The notes beneath the pieces are model-generated. The model saw only the letters and a list, made by a program, of their open reading frames with translations. It was not told the origin of the DNA and did not search any database. Positions 42,622 to 51,091 of a DNA stretch of 54,225 nt are shown here, in pieces (the first letter of the stretch is position 1; each line of letters starts with the position of its first letter). Where the stretch lies: the NCBI GenBank assembly GCA_964345365.1, contig CAYFQR010000003.1, positions 1 through 54,225 of the forward strand, read 5' to 3'. The DNA is from RUG754 sp964345365. GTDB lineage: Bacteria > Bacillota > Clostridia > Peptostreptococcales > Anaerovoracaceae. Both the position numbers and the translations under genes were made by a program.

Positions 42622-43716
42622 ATGGGAAAACTTAAAACCAAGCTAAAAGAGAAGGACATAGAAATCTCTGCAAAGAGATACGGCATTGACGCACTCGGCG
42701 CAATGGCTCAGGGGCTTTTTTGCACACTACTGATCGGAACTATATTAAACACAATCGGCAGTCAGCTTCATATAAAGTTCCTGATTGAACCGATTTATGT
42801 GAGTGCCGACGGAAGCATAAGCATGACGATAGGTGCGTTCGCATCGATGATGGTCGGCCCCGCAATGGCGGCGGCGATAGGTTACGCACTGAAAGCATCG
42901 CCGCTCGTGCTTTTTTCATTGATACCGGTAGGCTATGCCACCAATATGATGGGCGGTGCGGGCGGCCCGCTTGCGGTACTCGCCACAGCCATTGTTGCGG
43001 CGGAGTTCGGTAAGCTGGTTTCCAAAGAGACGAAAGTCGATATTTTGGTTACACCGATAGTTACGATACTCGTCGGAATCGGACTCGCGAAGCTCATCGC
43101 CGAACCTATAGGTACTGCCGCAGCTTACGTCGGAGACCTCATAATGTGGAGTACTGAGCTTAGACCTTTCCTCATGGGAATCTTGGTTTCAGTCATCGTC
43201 GGTGTGGCGCTCACGCTTCCGATTTCTTCCGCGGCGATATGTGCGGCGCTCGGTCTTACAGGACTTGCAGGCGGCGCGGCGGTAGCGGGCTGCTGCGCGC
43301 AGATGGTAGGCTTCGCAACCATGTCTTTTAAGGAGAACGGCGTAGGAGGTTTGGTTTCTCAGGGAATCGGAACTTCAATGCTGCAGATGCCGAACATAAT
43401 TAAGAACCCCAAGATATGGATAGCTCCGACATTGGCTTCGGCTATAACCGGCCCGATTGCGACATGTCTTTTCAAACTGGAGATGAACGGCCCCGCCGTA
43501 TCTTCGGGCATGGGAACATGTGGACTCGTAGGACAACTGGGCGTGTACACGGGCTGGGTAGATGATATTGCAGCAGGGACAAGGGCCGCAATTACCGGCT
43601 TTGACTGGGCGGGCTTAATACTGATTTCTTTCATTCTTCCGGCGATACTTTCGGTTTTCTTCTGCCGAATCGAAGAAAAATTGGGCTGGATAAAACCCGG
43701 AGACATGAAATTATGA
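42622..43716 (+). CDS. PTS EIIC-like (PTS_EIIC_2 type) membrane protein, putative niacin transporter
   Basis: 364 residues, about nine hydrophobic segments, Gly/Ala rich (FASMMVGPAMAAAIGYALKASP, MMGGAGGPLAVLATAI, SSAAICAALGLTGLAGGAAVAG). The pattern fits the PTS_EIIC_2 family, which resembles sugar PTS permeases but stands without IIA/IIB partners here. Divergent from niaR with elements on both promoters, so uptake of nicotinate or a related NAD precursor is the best guess. GGGAGGAA precedes the ATG. Function is inferred from context only. Confidence 0.75.
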   Translation: MGKLKTKLKEKDIEISAKRYGIDALGAMAQGLFCTLLIGTILNTIGSQLHIKFLIEPIYVSADGSISMTIGAFASMMVGPAMAAAIGYALKASPLVLFSLIPVGYATNMMGGAGGPLAVLATAIVAAEFGKLVSKETKVDILVTPIVTILVGIGLAKLIAEPIGTAAAYVGDLIMWSTELRPFLMGILVSVIVGVALTLPISSAAICAALGLTGLAGGAAVAGCCAQMVGFATMSFKENGVGGLVSQGIGTSMLQMPNIIKNPKIWIAPTLASAITGPIATCLFKLEMNGPAVSSGMGTCGLVGQLGVYTGWVDDIAAGTRAAITGFDWAGLILISFILPAILSVFFCRIEEKLGWIKPGDMKL

Positions 43717-43813
43717 TTTATGCACTAAATGTATAAACGGGAAGATGTAAGGCGTTCCTCAGAATATGTGCAGAATCAACAGCATTTCCCATATCTTAAT
43801 ATGACAAGAAGTT

Positions 43814-43867
43814 AACAAACCGCTAAAATCCTTGAGAAATAAAAGGGTATGGCGGTTTTGTTTTTTG
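43814..43867 (+). terminator. Terminator after the PTS-EIIC-like gene
   Basis: AAACCGC pairs with GCGGTTT, with some extra pairing (ATCC/GGGT) inside, followed by TGTTTTTT. The rest of the gap 43717-44037 holds a possible promoter for the next gene (TGGACT, 17 bp, TACAAT ending near 43991). Confidence 0.55.
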
Positions 43868-44037
43868 CGATATGGGGAGTTTTCGACATTTATCCAAAGG
43901 CAAGAGCCGTTTTCGGACGTATTCATGCGACGCGTATTTATCCAATGTGCTGAAAAAAGAAATGGACTTCACGGGCGAAATGAAGTACAATGATGGCAAT
44001 AAACCCTTGTAGTTTTTTTATTATAGGAGGAAAATTT

Positions 44038-45099
44038 ATGAAAGGTTATGCGATGCTAAAAATCGGTGAATCCGGATGGATTGAAAAAGAGCGACCGGCA
44101 TGCGGCCCTTTGGACGCGATTTGTAAACCGCTCGCGATTGCAATCTGTACATCGGACGTTCACACCCTGTGGGAAGGTGCGATCGGTGAGCGACACAATA
44201 TGATTCTCGGACATGAAGGCTGTGCCGAAGTAGTTGAAGTAGGCTCTTTGGTAAAAGACTTCAAACCCGGAGACAGAGTCCTCGTTCCGGCTATAACACC
44301 GGACTGGAACTCACTCGAAGCACAGGCGGGTTACTCTATGCATTCGGGCGGAATGCTTGCAGGATGGAAGTTCTCAAACTTCAAGGACGGGGTCTTTTCC
44401 GAGTTTTTCCATGTGAATGACGCGGACGGCAACCTCGCTTTGTTGCCGGACAGTATAAACACCGTTGATGCATGCATGCTTTCGGATATGGTTCCTACAG
44501 GCTTTCACGGAGTGGAGCTCGCGGATGTTCAGTTCGGAGACAGCGTGCTCGTAATCGGTATAGGCCCTGTGGGTCTCATGTCGGTTGCAGGAGCGAATCT
44601 CCGCGGAGCGTCAAGAATACTTGCCGTAGGAACAAGGCCTGTCTGCGTTGAGGCGGCAAAAGGCTATGGAGCAACAGACATAATTAGTTACAAGAACGGC
44701 CCGATTGACGAACAGGTACTTGAAATGACCGGCGGCAAAGGCGTAGATAAAGTAGTAATCGCCGGCGGCGGAGTTGATACCTTCGCAGAAGCGGTTAAGT
44801 GCCTCAAGCCGGGCGGCAAGATAGGCAACGTAAACTATCTCGGTTCAGGCGAAACGATTAGCATTCCTCGCGTAGACTGGGGAGTAGGAATGGGGCATAA
44901 GCAGATTAACGGCGGACTTATGCCGGGCGGCAGACTCAGAATGGAAAAACTCTCCTCGCTCGTGGTGAGCGGCAGACTTGACTTGGCGCCTCTCAGCACT
45001 CACGTATTCGAGGGTTGGGACTATGTCGAAGAAGCTCTTTTCCTCATGAAAGACAAGCCTGCGGATTTAATCAAACCTGTTGTCAAAATAGAGGACTAA
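44038..45099 (+). CDS. NADP-dependent secondary alcohol dehydrogenase
   Basis: 353 residues, closely following the Clostridium beijerinckii isopropanol dehydrogenase pattern: MKGYAMLKIGESGWIEKERP, catalytic zinc ligands in CTSDVHTLWEGAIG and ILGHEGCAEVV, TPDWNSLEAQAGY, the Rossmann motif VIGIGPVGLMSVAGANL, and GTRP with a downstream Tyr (KGYGATD), fitting NADP(H) preference. Interconverts secondary alcohols and ketones. Start at 44038 with AGGAGG upstream; the longer frame from 43990 precedes the Shine-Dalgarno sequence. The COG0523 gene follows after 10 bp. Confidence 0.93.
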   Translation: MKGYAMLKIGESGWIEKERPACGPLDAICKPLAIAICTSDVHTLWEGAIGERHNMILGHEGCAEVVEVGSLVKDFKPGDRVLVPAITPDWNSLEAQAGYSMHSGGMLAGWKFSNFKDGVFSEFFHVNDADGNLALLPDSINTVDACMLSDMVPTGFHGVELADVQFGDSVLVIGIGPVGLMSVAGANLRGASRILAVGTRPVCVEAAKGYGATDIISYKNGPIDEQVLEMTGGKGVDKVVIAGGGVDTFAEAVKCLKPGGKIGNVNYLGSGETISIPRVDWGVGMGHKQINGGLMPGGRLRMEKLSSLVVSGRLDLAPLSTHVFEGWDYVEEALFLMKDKPADLIKPVVKIED

Positions 45100-45109
45100 A
45101 GATTAGATA

Positions 45110-46129
45110 ATGAAAATCCTGATAATTTCAGGGTTTCTCGGAGCCGGTAAGACTACTTTTATCAAGTTGCTCGCGCAAAAAACCGGAAAGGAAATAGCCA
45201 TATTCGAAAACGAATACGGTGAAGTAGGGCTGGACGGAGAACGTCTCAGAAAATCTTTTGATGAGAATACTGTTTCGGAAAACACAGACGACGTAAGCGA
45301 AGGCAGGCTCGAAAATGACAAAAAAGTCAATATCTGGGAAATGACGGAAGGATGCATTTGTTGCTCGGCAAAGGGTGATTTTGCATCCTCCGTTTTAACT
45401 ATAGCCAACACGGTGGACCCCGAATATTTGGTAATAGAACCGACAGGAGTGGCACGGCTGAGAGACCTTTTGGATAACCTTAAAAAAATCGAATATGAGA
45501 GAATAAAGATAGCTTCCGCGATTACGATTATTGACGGGAAAAATTTCCCGTTCCATAGAAGAGAATACAGGGATATATTTGATAATCAAGCAAAAAATGC
45601 GAAACGGCTGATTGTTTCAAAGACGGAGGATATGAACGATGAAGAACGGGGAAACATCCATGAGCGGCTAAAGGCTCTCAACCCCGATGCCGTAATTGAA
45701 ACCGAGCATTATTCGACGAAAAATGATGACTGGTGGCAGGAGCTTCTCCTCATGCCCGACGGAGAGAGTTTCTCGGGCAGTTTGTCGCCTGAAGCATCGA
45801 AAGAACGAGAAAATGACATAATTCAAAATGAAGCCGAGAGCTTTTCACTTTCTGAAGTCGGAATCGAAAGCCCCGAAAAACTCATTATTTTCCTTGAAGA
45901 TGCGCTGAGAGGCAAATACGGCAATATGGTAAGAGCTAAGGGAAGCCTCAAAGCAGGCGAACAAAACCTTGAGTTTGACTTGGCAGGGACGCTCTATTCT
46001 TTGCGGACAATGCCCGAAAAGCCCGAGGGCAAAGCCGTCTTTATCGGAAAGGGGCTGAAGCGCAAGGGGATAAGAGAAATTTTCTTTGAAAAATCTAAAT
46101 ACGTGAAGATAAGCTATAAGAAGTCGTAA
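45110..46129 (+). CDS. COG0523 (CobW/G3E) GTPase metallochaperone
   Basis: 339 residues. GTPase Walker A SGFLGAGKTTFIKLL, the metal-binding CxCC motif as GCICCS, EPTGVARLRD, and a G4-like SKTED in place of the usual NKxD. The C-terminal CobW_C-like domain is present, with an acidic linker (about 210-250). Such proteins deliver Zn or another metal to client enzymes. The 10-bp distance to a Zn alcohol dehydrogenase gene suggests that enzyme is the client. Confidence 0.88.
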   Translation: MKILIISGFLGAGKTTFIKLLAQKTGKEIAIFENEYGEVGLDGERLRKSFDENTVSENTDDVSEGRLENDKKVNIWEMTEGCICCSAKGDFASSVLTIANTVDPEYLVIEPTGVARLRDLLDNLKKIEYERIKIASAITIIDGKNFPFHRREYRDIFDNQAKNAKRLIVSKTEDMNDEERGNIHERLKALNPDAVIETEHYSTKNDDWWQELLLMPDGESFSGSLSPEASKERENDIIQNEAESFSLSEVGIESPEKLIIFLEDALRGKYGNMVRAKGSLKAGEQNLEFDLAGTLYSLRTMPEKPEGKAVFIGKGLKRKGIREIFFEKSKYVKISYKKS

Positions 46130-46337
46130 CGCGTAAACAAAAGGTACCGAAAACACAACCCGAAAGAAAACCCCATAGCGAGAAAGAAAAACCAAAACCT
46201 GAATTAAATAACAAAAGATTATAACACTGAATTAAAAGTAACTGCTGAATCATGTACAAATAATCTGTTGAAGAAATCAGAAAAAACCCCGCCTCCCGTC
46301 CGCAGCTAATCGCCGGTGCGTGTATTTTGATAAGAAC

Positions 46338-46367
46338 TTGTTTATAAGTCGGCCGGGGTGGTATAAT
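46338..46367 (+). promoter_or_regulatory. Promoter of the superoxide reductase gene, PerR-like overlap
   Basis: TTGTTT, 18-bp spacer, TATAAT with TGG before it (extended -10). TATAATAATT at 46362-46371 resembles half of a PerR box. About 115 bp of leader follow. The rest of the 46130-46484 gap is A-rich with no other feature I can name. Confidence 0.5.
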
Positions 46368-46484
46368 AATTGTGTGGCGAAAGGTCGTGAATTGATTGCA
46401 GTGCGACCGGACTGCCTTAAAAAATGACGACAAAATGACAGTAATATTTAATTCGGTTTAACGAATCTAAAAGGAGGAAATAAG

Positions 46485-46862
46485 ATGTTACAAATGTACA
46501 GATGTAATGTATGCGGAAAAATAATTATCATGGCGCATAACACGCCGGTTCCGACAATCTGCTGCGGACAGGAAATGGAACTCCTCGTTCCTAACACCTT
46601 TGACGCTGCGGGCGAAAAGCATGTCCCTGTTGCGGAAGTCTCCGGAAACAAGGTGTCGGTTAAGGTGGGAAGCGTAGAGCATCCAATGATAGAAGAACAT
46701 TATATTGCGAGCATTCTTCTCGAAACGGACAGATCTCTTCAAGTTAAATGGATGAAATGGACAGACAAGCCTGAGGCCGAGTTCTTAGTGGCGGATGGCG
46801 AAAAGCCGGTAGCCGTATATGAATACTGCACGCTTCACGACTTATGGAAGGCAGACCTGTAA
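46485..46862 (+). CDS. Desulfoferrodoxin-type superoxide reductase
   Basis: 125 residues with two iron sites. The N-terminal rubredoxin-like centre uses CNVCG and ICCG; the catalytic Fe(His)4Cys centre uses EKHVP, VEHPMIEEHYI and EYCTLHDLWK. Reduces superoxide to peroxide in anaerobes. AGGAGG precedes the ATG. Transcribed alone. Confidence 0.95.
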   Translation: MLQMYRCNVCGKIIIMAHNTPVPTICCGQEMELLVPNTFDAAGEKHVPVAEVSGNKVSVKVGSVEHPMIEEHYIASILLETDRSLQVKWMKWTDKPEAEFLVADGEKPVAVYEYCTLHDLWKADL

Positions 46863-46911
46863 AATATTTGCTTGATATAGCAAAAAACGGAATCCCCGAT
46901 TGTAAGGGGGG

Positions 46912-46986
46912 TTATAGGACAAAACGTGTTGATAAGAACCGCTGTGCATGTTGAAATTTAAATGTCGCAGCGGTTTTGTCCTATAA
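46912..46986. repeat. 75-bp inverted repeat after the superoxide reductase gene
   Basis: Perfect 14-bp terminal arms TTATAGGACAAAAC/GTTTTGTCCTATAA, with a second pairing CCGCTG/CAGCGG inside after a one-sided 13-nt bulge. No coding potential. A GC-rich mini-hairpin (CCCC/GGGG, about 46894-46909) precedes it. Confidence 0.8.
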
Positions 46987-47021
46987 GCCTGCATGGGCGT
47001 TTCGTCTTAAAACGAAAAACT

Positions 47022-47053
47022 AAAGCTGCGTTAAAAACTCAACGCAGCTTTTT
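47022..47053. terminator. Bidirectional terminator
   Basis: AAAGCTGCGTT-aaaaactc-AACGCAGCTTTTT between the superoxide reductase gene and the convergent GNAT gene. Confidence 0.85.
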
Positions 47054-47132
47054 ATTAATTTCACATATTTTTCCTACAAAAACCCTGAAAAATCGCATTT
47101 CTCGCCGGAAAAATGTGTTTTTTTGCAAATGA

Positions 47133-47672
47133 CTATTTTTTATAGAGATTTTCATATTCCTCGCGAAGCATCGACATGAGGTGAACATCGTAGAGCTTGC
47201 CGTTTTTGCGACAGTTCTTTCGGAGGATTCCCTCGTACTTGAAACCGAGCGAGAGATAGAGTTTCGATGCCGGGTTTCCGGTATAGTGGTCGAGATAAAG
47301 ACGCTCGAGTTCTAAATCCTCAAAGCAGTGTTTCATAATAGCGAGCATCGCTTCGAAACCGTAACCTTTTCCTCTGAGCTTAGTGTCGCCTATGTATATC
47401 CTCCAAAGCTCACCTTTCCAACCGTGAATTATGTCGGCAAGGACAATTCTTCCGATAGGTTCGTCCGTATCCTTCAATGTGATTGTGAACTGCTCGGCTG
47501 TCGGGTCTTCATTGTCCGCATCAAATTTAGCGATAACATCCAGGATGCTCTGTTCATCCCTGATGCTGAAATATTCCGTTACCGCGGGGTCAAGCTCCCA
47601 CTTATAGAAAAGCTCTATATCCGAAGGGAGAGACGGTCTTATGATTAAGTTTTTTGTGGTAAATGCGTTCAT
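47133..47672 (-). CDS. GNAT family N-acetyltransferase (RimJ/RimL-like)
   Basis: 179 residues, MNAFTTKNLIIRPSLPSDIELFYKWE, IGDTKLRGKGYGFEAMLAIMKHCFEDL (acetyl-CoA loop LRGKGYG), YTGNPASKLYLSLGFKYEGILRK. Substrate unknown. AGGAGGTG precedes the ATG. No operon partner. Confidence 0.87.
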   Translation of the reverse strand: MNAFTTKNLIIRPSLPSDIELFYKWELDPAVTEYFSIRDEQSILDVIAKFDADNEDPTAEQFTITLKDTDEPIGRIVLADIIHGWKGELWRIYIGDTKLRGKGYGFEAMLAIMKHCFEDLELERLYLDHYTGNPASKLYLSLGFKYEGILRKNCRKNGKLYDVHLMSMLREEYENLYKK

Positions 47673-48124
47673 GGTTCACCTCCTGATCAGCTAAGGGTAA
47701 TTGCGCCTATAACGAAAAGCTGTCGCTGCAAGCATTACGGTTGAACCTCTCAGAACTTAAGTTACGAGGGTTATCGGCTATATTATAAAACCACTAACGA
47801 TATATCTTGCAGAAACAATTATTTGCATATTATTATACGAGAATAATACATCATTATCGCAAAGAAGGCAATAGCCATCAGTAAAATCGTATTTAGACGA
47901 TGTGGTGCTGCATAGCTGCTTAACAATGATGCTCGGCGGTTCTGCTTTGATTTTTCTGCATTGTTTCAGCGGAGTTGAAAACATATAAAACTAAATCGGA
48001 TTATAACAGCGAAATCCGAAAAGGAAGTTATTGTTAAAATTATAAAAAATCGAAATAAGGGCTATATATTTTTTGCTCAAGGTGTGATAATATAACCTTG
48101 TAACTTCCGAAAGGAGAAAGAACG
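47673..48124. other. Intergenic region without a supported gene
   Basis: 450 bp between divergent genes. Frames on the minus strand (68 codons near 47778-47984) have no ribosome site or family resemblance. An inverted repeat CAAGGT/ACCTTG lies at 48079-48101, perhaps in the hydrogenase promoter. Confidence 0.5.
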
Positions 48125-48185
48125 GGTGGAGTTGTGAAGGAAACTGCGAGGGTGCGCAGCTTCGGAAAAGGTGACGAACTCCACC
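48125..48185 (+). ncRNA. Structured leader upstream of the hydrogenase, unassigned
   Basis: Outer 9-bp stem GGTGGAGTT/AACTCCACC (48125-48133, 48177-48185) encloses a second stem-loop: GAAG/CTTC plus CTGCG/CGCAG closed by AGGGTG, with the one-sided internal loop GAAA. The remaining single-stranded part is GGAAAAGGTGACG. It ends 28 bp before the hydrogenase ATG. It matches no riboswitch class I can recall. The same DNA could encode a 20-codon peptide from a GTG at 48134. Confidence 0.5.
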
Positions 48186-48213
48186 AAAAAATATAAGTTA
48201 TAACGAGGTAAGA

Positions 48214-49623
48214 ATGGCATACAAAATATTTGAAAACAAAGTTGAAGTAATAAGGTACAGAGTTCTCAGAGAACTTGCGAAGCAGACATGGGCGGGCAAT
48301 GACGCGTTTACGGCGTTTAACGAGATAACAGCGGCAGTTGCACAGAGGGGCGACCCGCCGATGAGCTGCTGTGTATATAAAGATAGAGCGATAATCGCGG
48401 AGAGAATGAGAATAGGGCTTGGTGACTTCCACGGCTCTAAAGATACTATACAGGTAGTGTCTATAGCCTGTGACGAATGTCCGAAGTCGGGACATATGAT
48501 AACCGACCTTTGCAGAGGCTGTGTCGCGCATCATTGCCAAGAGGCGTGCCCCAAGGACGCCGTTGTTCTGGACGAGAGAGGTTATGCACATATAGATAAG
48601 ACCAAGTGTATCGAATGCGGACGCTGTGCGCAGGCGTGCAAGTACGGAGCAGTAACAAACATGAGAAGACCGTGCGAGAGGGTCTGCCCTGTGAACGCGA
48701 TAGGCATGGAAGAGGACGGAAGTGCGAAGATAGACCAGGTTAAATGTATAGTTTGCGGAGCCTGTGTTTTGGAGTGTCCGTTCGGCGCGATGAATGACAT
48801 GTCATCCATCGTTGACGTGGTAAACGATATAAAAAACAAAGAAACAAGACACGAAAAGGTCTATGCCATCGTTGCCCCTGCCGTTGCCGCGCAGTTTACG
48901 GAAGCGACCACGGGTCAGGTGTTCACGGGAATCAAAAAAATAGGTTTTGATGAAGTTGTGGAAGTGGCGAAAGGTGCGGACGAAACAGCGCTTATTGAGG
49001 CCGAGGAACTCGTAGAAAAAGGCTTCTTAACGAGTTCCTGCTGCCCGGCATTCGTCGAGTACGTAACCGTTGAATTCCCCGAACTCCTCAAACACGTATC
49101 ATCTACCCCTTCGCCTATGCTCATTACCGCCAAGGCAATAAAACAAAAAGACCCGAATGCCAAGATATGCTTCATAGGCCCATGTATCGCGAAGAAATGG
49201 GAGAGAAAAACCGACCGTTCAGAAGGACTGGTTGAGAGAGTTCTTACTTTTACAGAACTAAGGTCGATATTCGACTCAAGAGGCATCGTACTTTCCGAAC
49301 TTGAAGAATCGATTGTACAGGACGCTTCCGGCTTCGGCAGGGGTTTCGCGAAGACCGGCGGATTATCTGATGCTGTTAAACAAGCCATGATTGAAATCGG
49401 ACAAGAGGATTTTGAACTTAAGCCGATAATATGTAACGGAGTCAGCGAGTGCAGGACGGCTCTTCTCAGAGCAAAAGCAGGCAAACTCGACGCGAACTTC
49501 ATCGAGGGAATGATATGTGAAGGCGGTTGTGTAAGAGGTCGCGGCACATTAGTAAATAAAAAGAACACCAATATGCACGTGGCGGACTATTGCAATGCCG
49601 CAGAGAAAAAGACATTAAAATAG
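48214..49623 (+). CDS. [FeFe] hydrogenase, monomeric group B type
   Basis: 469 residues with several ferredoxin-type clusters in the N-terminal half (CIECGRCAQACKYGA, CIVCGACVLECPFGA, plus extra CxxC pairs) and the H-cluster domain: L1 TSSCCPAF (about 272), L2 FIGPCIAKKWE (about 320) and L3 EGMICEGGCVRGRG (about 431). L1 and L2 differ from the common TSCCPxW and MPCxxKxxE in the manner of group B enzymes. Oxidises or evolves H2 with ferredoxin. No maturases in the window. Its last codons are copied twice downstream. Confidence 0.92.
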   Translation: MAYKIFENKVEVIRYRVLRELAKQTWAGNDAFTAFNEITAAVAQRGDPPMSCCVYKDRAIIAERMRIGLGDFHGSKDTIQVVSIACDECPKSGHMITDLCRGCVAHHCQEACPKDAVVLDERGYAHIDKTKCIECGRCAQACKYGAVTNMRRPCERVCPVNAIGMEEDGSAKIDQVKCIVCGACVLECPFGAMNDMSSIVDVVNDIKNKETRHEKVYAIVAPAVAAQFTEATTGQVFTGIKKIGFDEVVEVAKGADETALIEAEELVEKGFLTSSCCPAFVEYVTVEFPELLKHVSSTPSPMLITAKAIKQKDPNAKICFIGPCIAKKWERKTDRSEGLVERVLTFTELRSIFDSRGIVLSELEESIVQDASGFGRGFAKTGGLSDAVKQAMIEIGQEDFELKPIICNGVSECRTALLRAKAGKLDANFIEGMICEGGCVRGRGTLVNKKNTNMHVADYCNAAEKKTLK

Positions 49624-49806
49624 TTTTTTATAGGATTGCACCGGCTTGATAAAAAATTATACTACGAAAAAAAGAAAAAGATATTAAAATAGTTTTTTCA
49701 ACAGAATCGCACTTGCTTGATAAAATTACACTACGAAAAAAGAGAAAAAAACATTAAAATAAGTTTTTGACAGGATTGCGTTGGCTTGGCTAAGTTGCAT
49801 TAAGAA
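49605..49806 (+). repeat. ~70-bp tandem repeat, three copies, starting in the hydrogenase 3' end
   Basis: Copies start at 49605, 49674 and 49744 with GAAAAAGACATTAAAATAG and close variants; the first contains the last residues KKTLK and the stop. The middle of each unit is GGATTGC-x-GGCTTG-like followed by ACTACGAAAAA. Confidence 0.9.
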
Positions 49807-49916
49807 AAATCATTGCAGACGCAGCAATTCGATAGCGCATAATAAAGTTATGTTAACCAAAGCACGCAAAAATCACAAATTATTATAAAACTTTAAGTGC
49901 AGTTTAGGAGGAAGAG

Positions 49917-50861
49917 ATGAACAAACCGGTACTCGTTATAATGGCGGCAGGAATGGGCTCGCGTTTCGGCGGGCTGAAACAGATAGAGCCTGTGAGCGGC
50001 AAAGATGAGATAATCTTGGACTTTTCTCTATATGATGCATTAAGAGCGGGCTTCGAGAAAGCCATAATTATAATCAAAAAAGAAAATGAGAAGGATTTCA
50101 GGGCGCTCATCGACAATAAAGCGGGGCTTCACATGGAGATTGAATATGCTTTTCAAGACATAAACGATATACCGGCTGGCTTCGAGGTGCCGGAGGGCAG
50201 AGTGAAACCTTGGGGAACATCACACGCCGTGCTTGCGGCGAGAGACCTCATAGATGGGTCTTTTGCAGTAATTAACGCCGATGATTATTACGGGCTCGAT
50301 GCCTTTAAGCTCATATATGATTATTTGCTCACTGCTGCCGACGGTGAAAAATATGATTTCTCGATGGCGGGCTACCTCATCGAAAACACGCTTACCGAAA
50401 ACGGTCATGTTTCGAGAGGGGTATGCAAGGAAGACCAAGATGGCTACCTGACAAATATCGACGAAAGAACTAAAATAATGTGGCGGGACGGCAGAATTGT
50501 TTTCACGGAGGATGACGGAGACACTTGGACTGAAGTTGCGAAGGGCACCACCGTATCGATGAATTTCTGGGGCTTCACCATGTCGATGATGAGAGAGATG
50601 CATGAAAGACTTCCGGCGTTTCTTGAAGAAACAATCAGAGAGAATCCGATGAAGGGCGAATTCCTTCTTCCGCGTGTCTGCGACGCGCTGATAAAAGAGG
50701 GCAAGGCAAGCATCAAAGTACTCAGGTCTAAAGACCGCTGGTACGGCGTGACCTACAAAGAGGACAAGGAAAGCGTAGTTAAAGCACTTCAAAAGCTGAA
50801 AGATGAAGGCGTTTATCCTCAGGAACTTTGGAAAAAGCATTACATAACAAAGCACAGCTAA
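49917..50861 (+). CDS. Nucleotidyltransferase-like sugar-nucleotide enzyme
   Basis: 314 residues with the NTP-transferase N-terminal motif MAAGMGSRFGGLKQIEP (G-x-G-x-R nucleotide loop), PWGTSHAVLAARD and NADDYYG (metal-binding Asp). The reaction is probably NTP + sugar-1-phosphate to NDP-sugar, but the acceptor is unknown and the C-terminal part is not diagnostic. AGGAGGAAGAG precedes the ATG. The C-terminal codons GVYPQELW are copied 61 bp downstream. Confidence 0.82.
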   Translation: MNKPVLVIMAAGMGSRFGGLKQIEPVSGKDEIILDFSLYDALRAGFEKAIIIIKKENEKDFRALIDNKAGLHMEIEYAFQDINDIPAGFEVPEGRVKPWGTSHAVLAARDLIDGSFAVINADDYYGLDAFKLIYDYLLTAADGEKYDFSMAGYLIENTLTENGHVSRGVCKEDQDGYLTNIDERTKIMWRDGRIVFTEDDGDTWTEVAKGTTVSMNFWGFTMSMMREMHERLPAFLEETIRENPMKGEFLLPRVCDALIKEGKASIKVLRSKDRWYGVTYKEDKESVVKALQKLKDEGVYPQELWKKHYITKHS

Positions 50862-50896
50862 GGTTTCTGGCGTTTATCCTCAAGGATTTTGGCAAT
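50808..50896 (+). repeat. Duplicated 3' end of the nucleotidyltransferase gene
   Basis: GGCGTTTATCCTCAGGAACT at 50808 recurs as GGCGTTTATCCTCAAGGATT at 50869, 61 bp later, beyond the stop codon. The first 14 bases are identical and similarity continues to TTTGG. Confidence 0.85.
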
Positions 50897-51091
50897 GTGT
50901 CGGAAAGGCACGAAAAACATTTATATACAGCCGGGAAGCGTAGGTCGGAAATTAATGGAGCACGACATAGTTGACATGTGCCGGCAAACTAAGGAAACGA
51001 AGAAACCGAACTCGTAAGATGTAGTGATTGACGATCAGCCCTGCGGGGTTTAATAACTAATATAAATTTTAAGAAAGGCGAGGTAGAAACT

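Noticed and set aside
47778..47984. 68-codon minus-strand frame in the gap before the hydrogenase
   Set aside because: Low-complexity composition, no Shine-Dalgarno sequence and no recognisable motif.
48125..48188. tRNA-like reading of the hydrogenase leader (7-bp acceptor and CCA-like end)
   Set aside because: It lacks T-loop GTTCRA, a D arm and a normal anticodon arm, and is too short.
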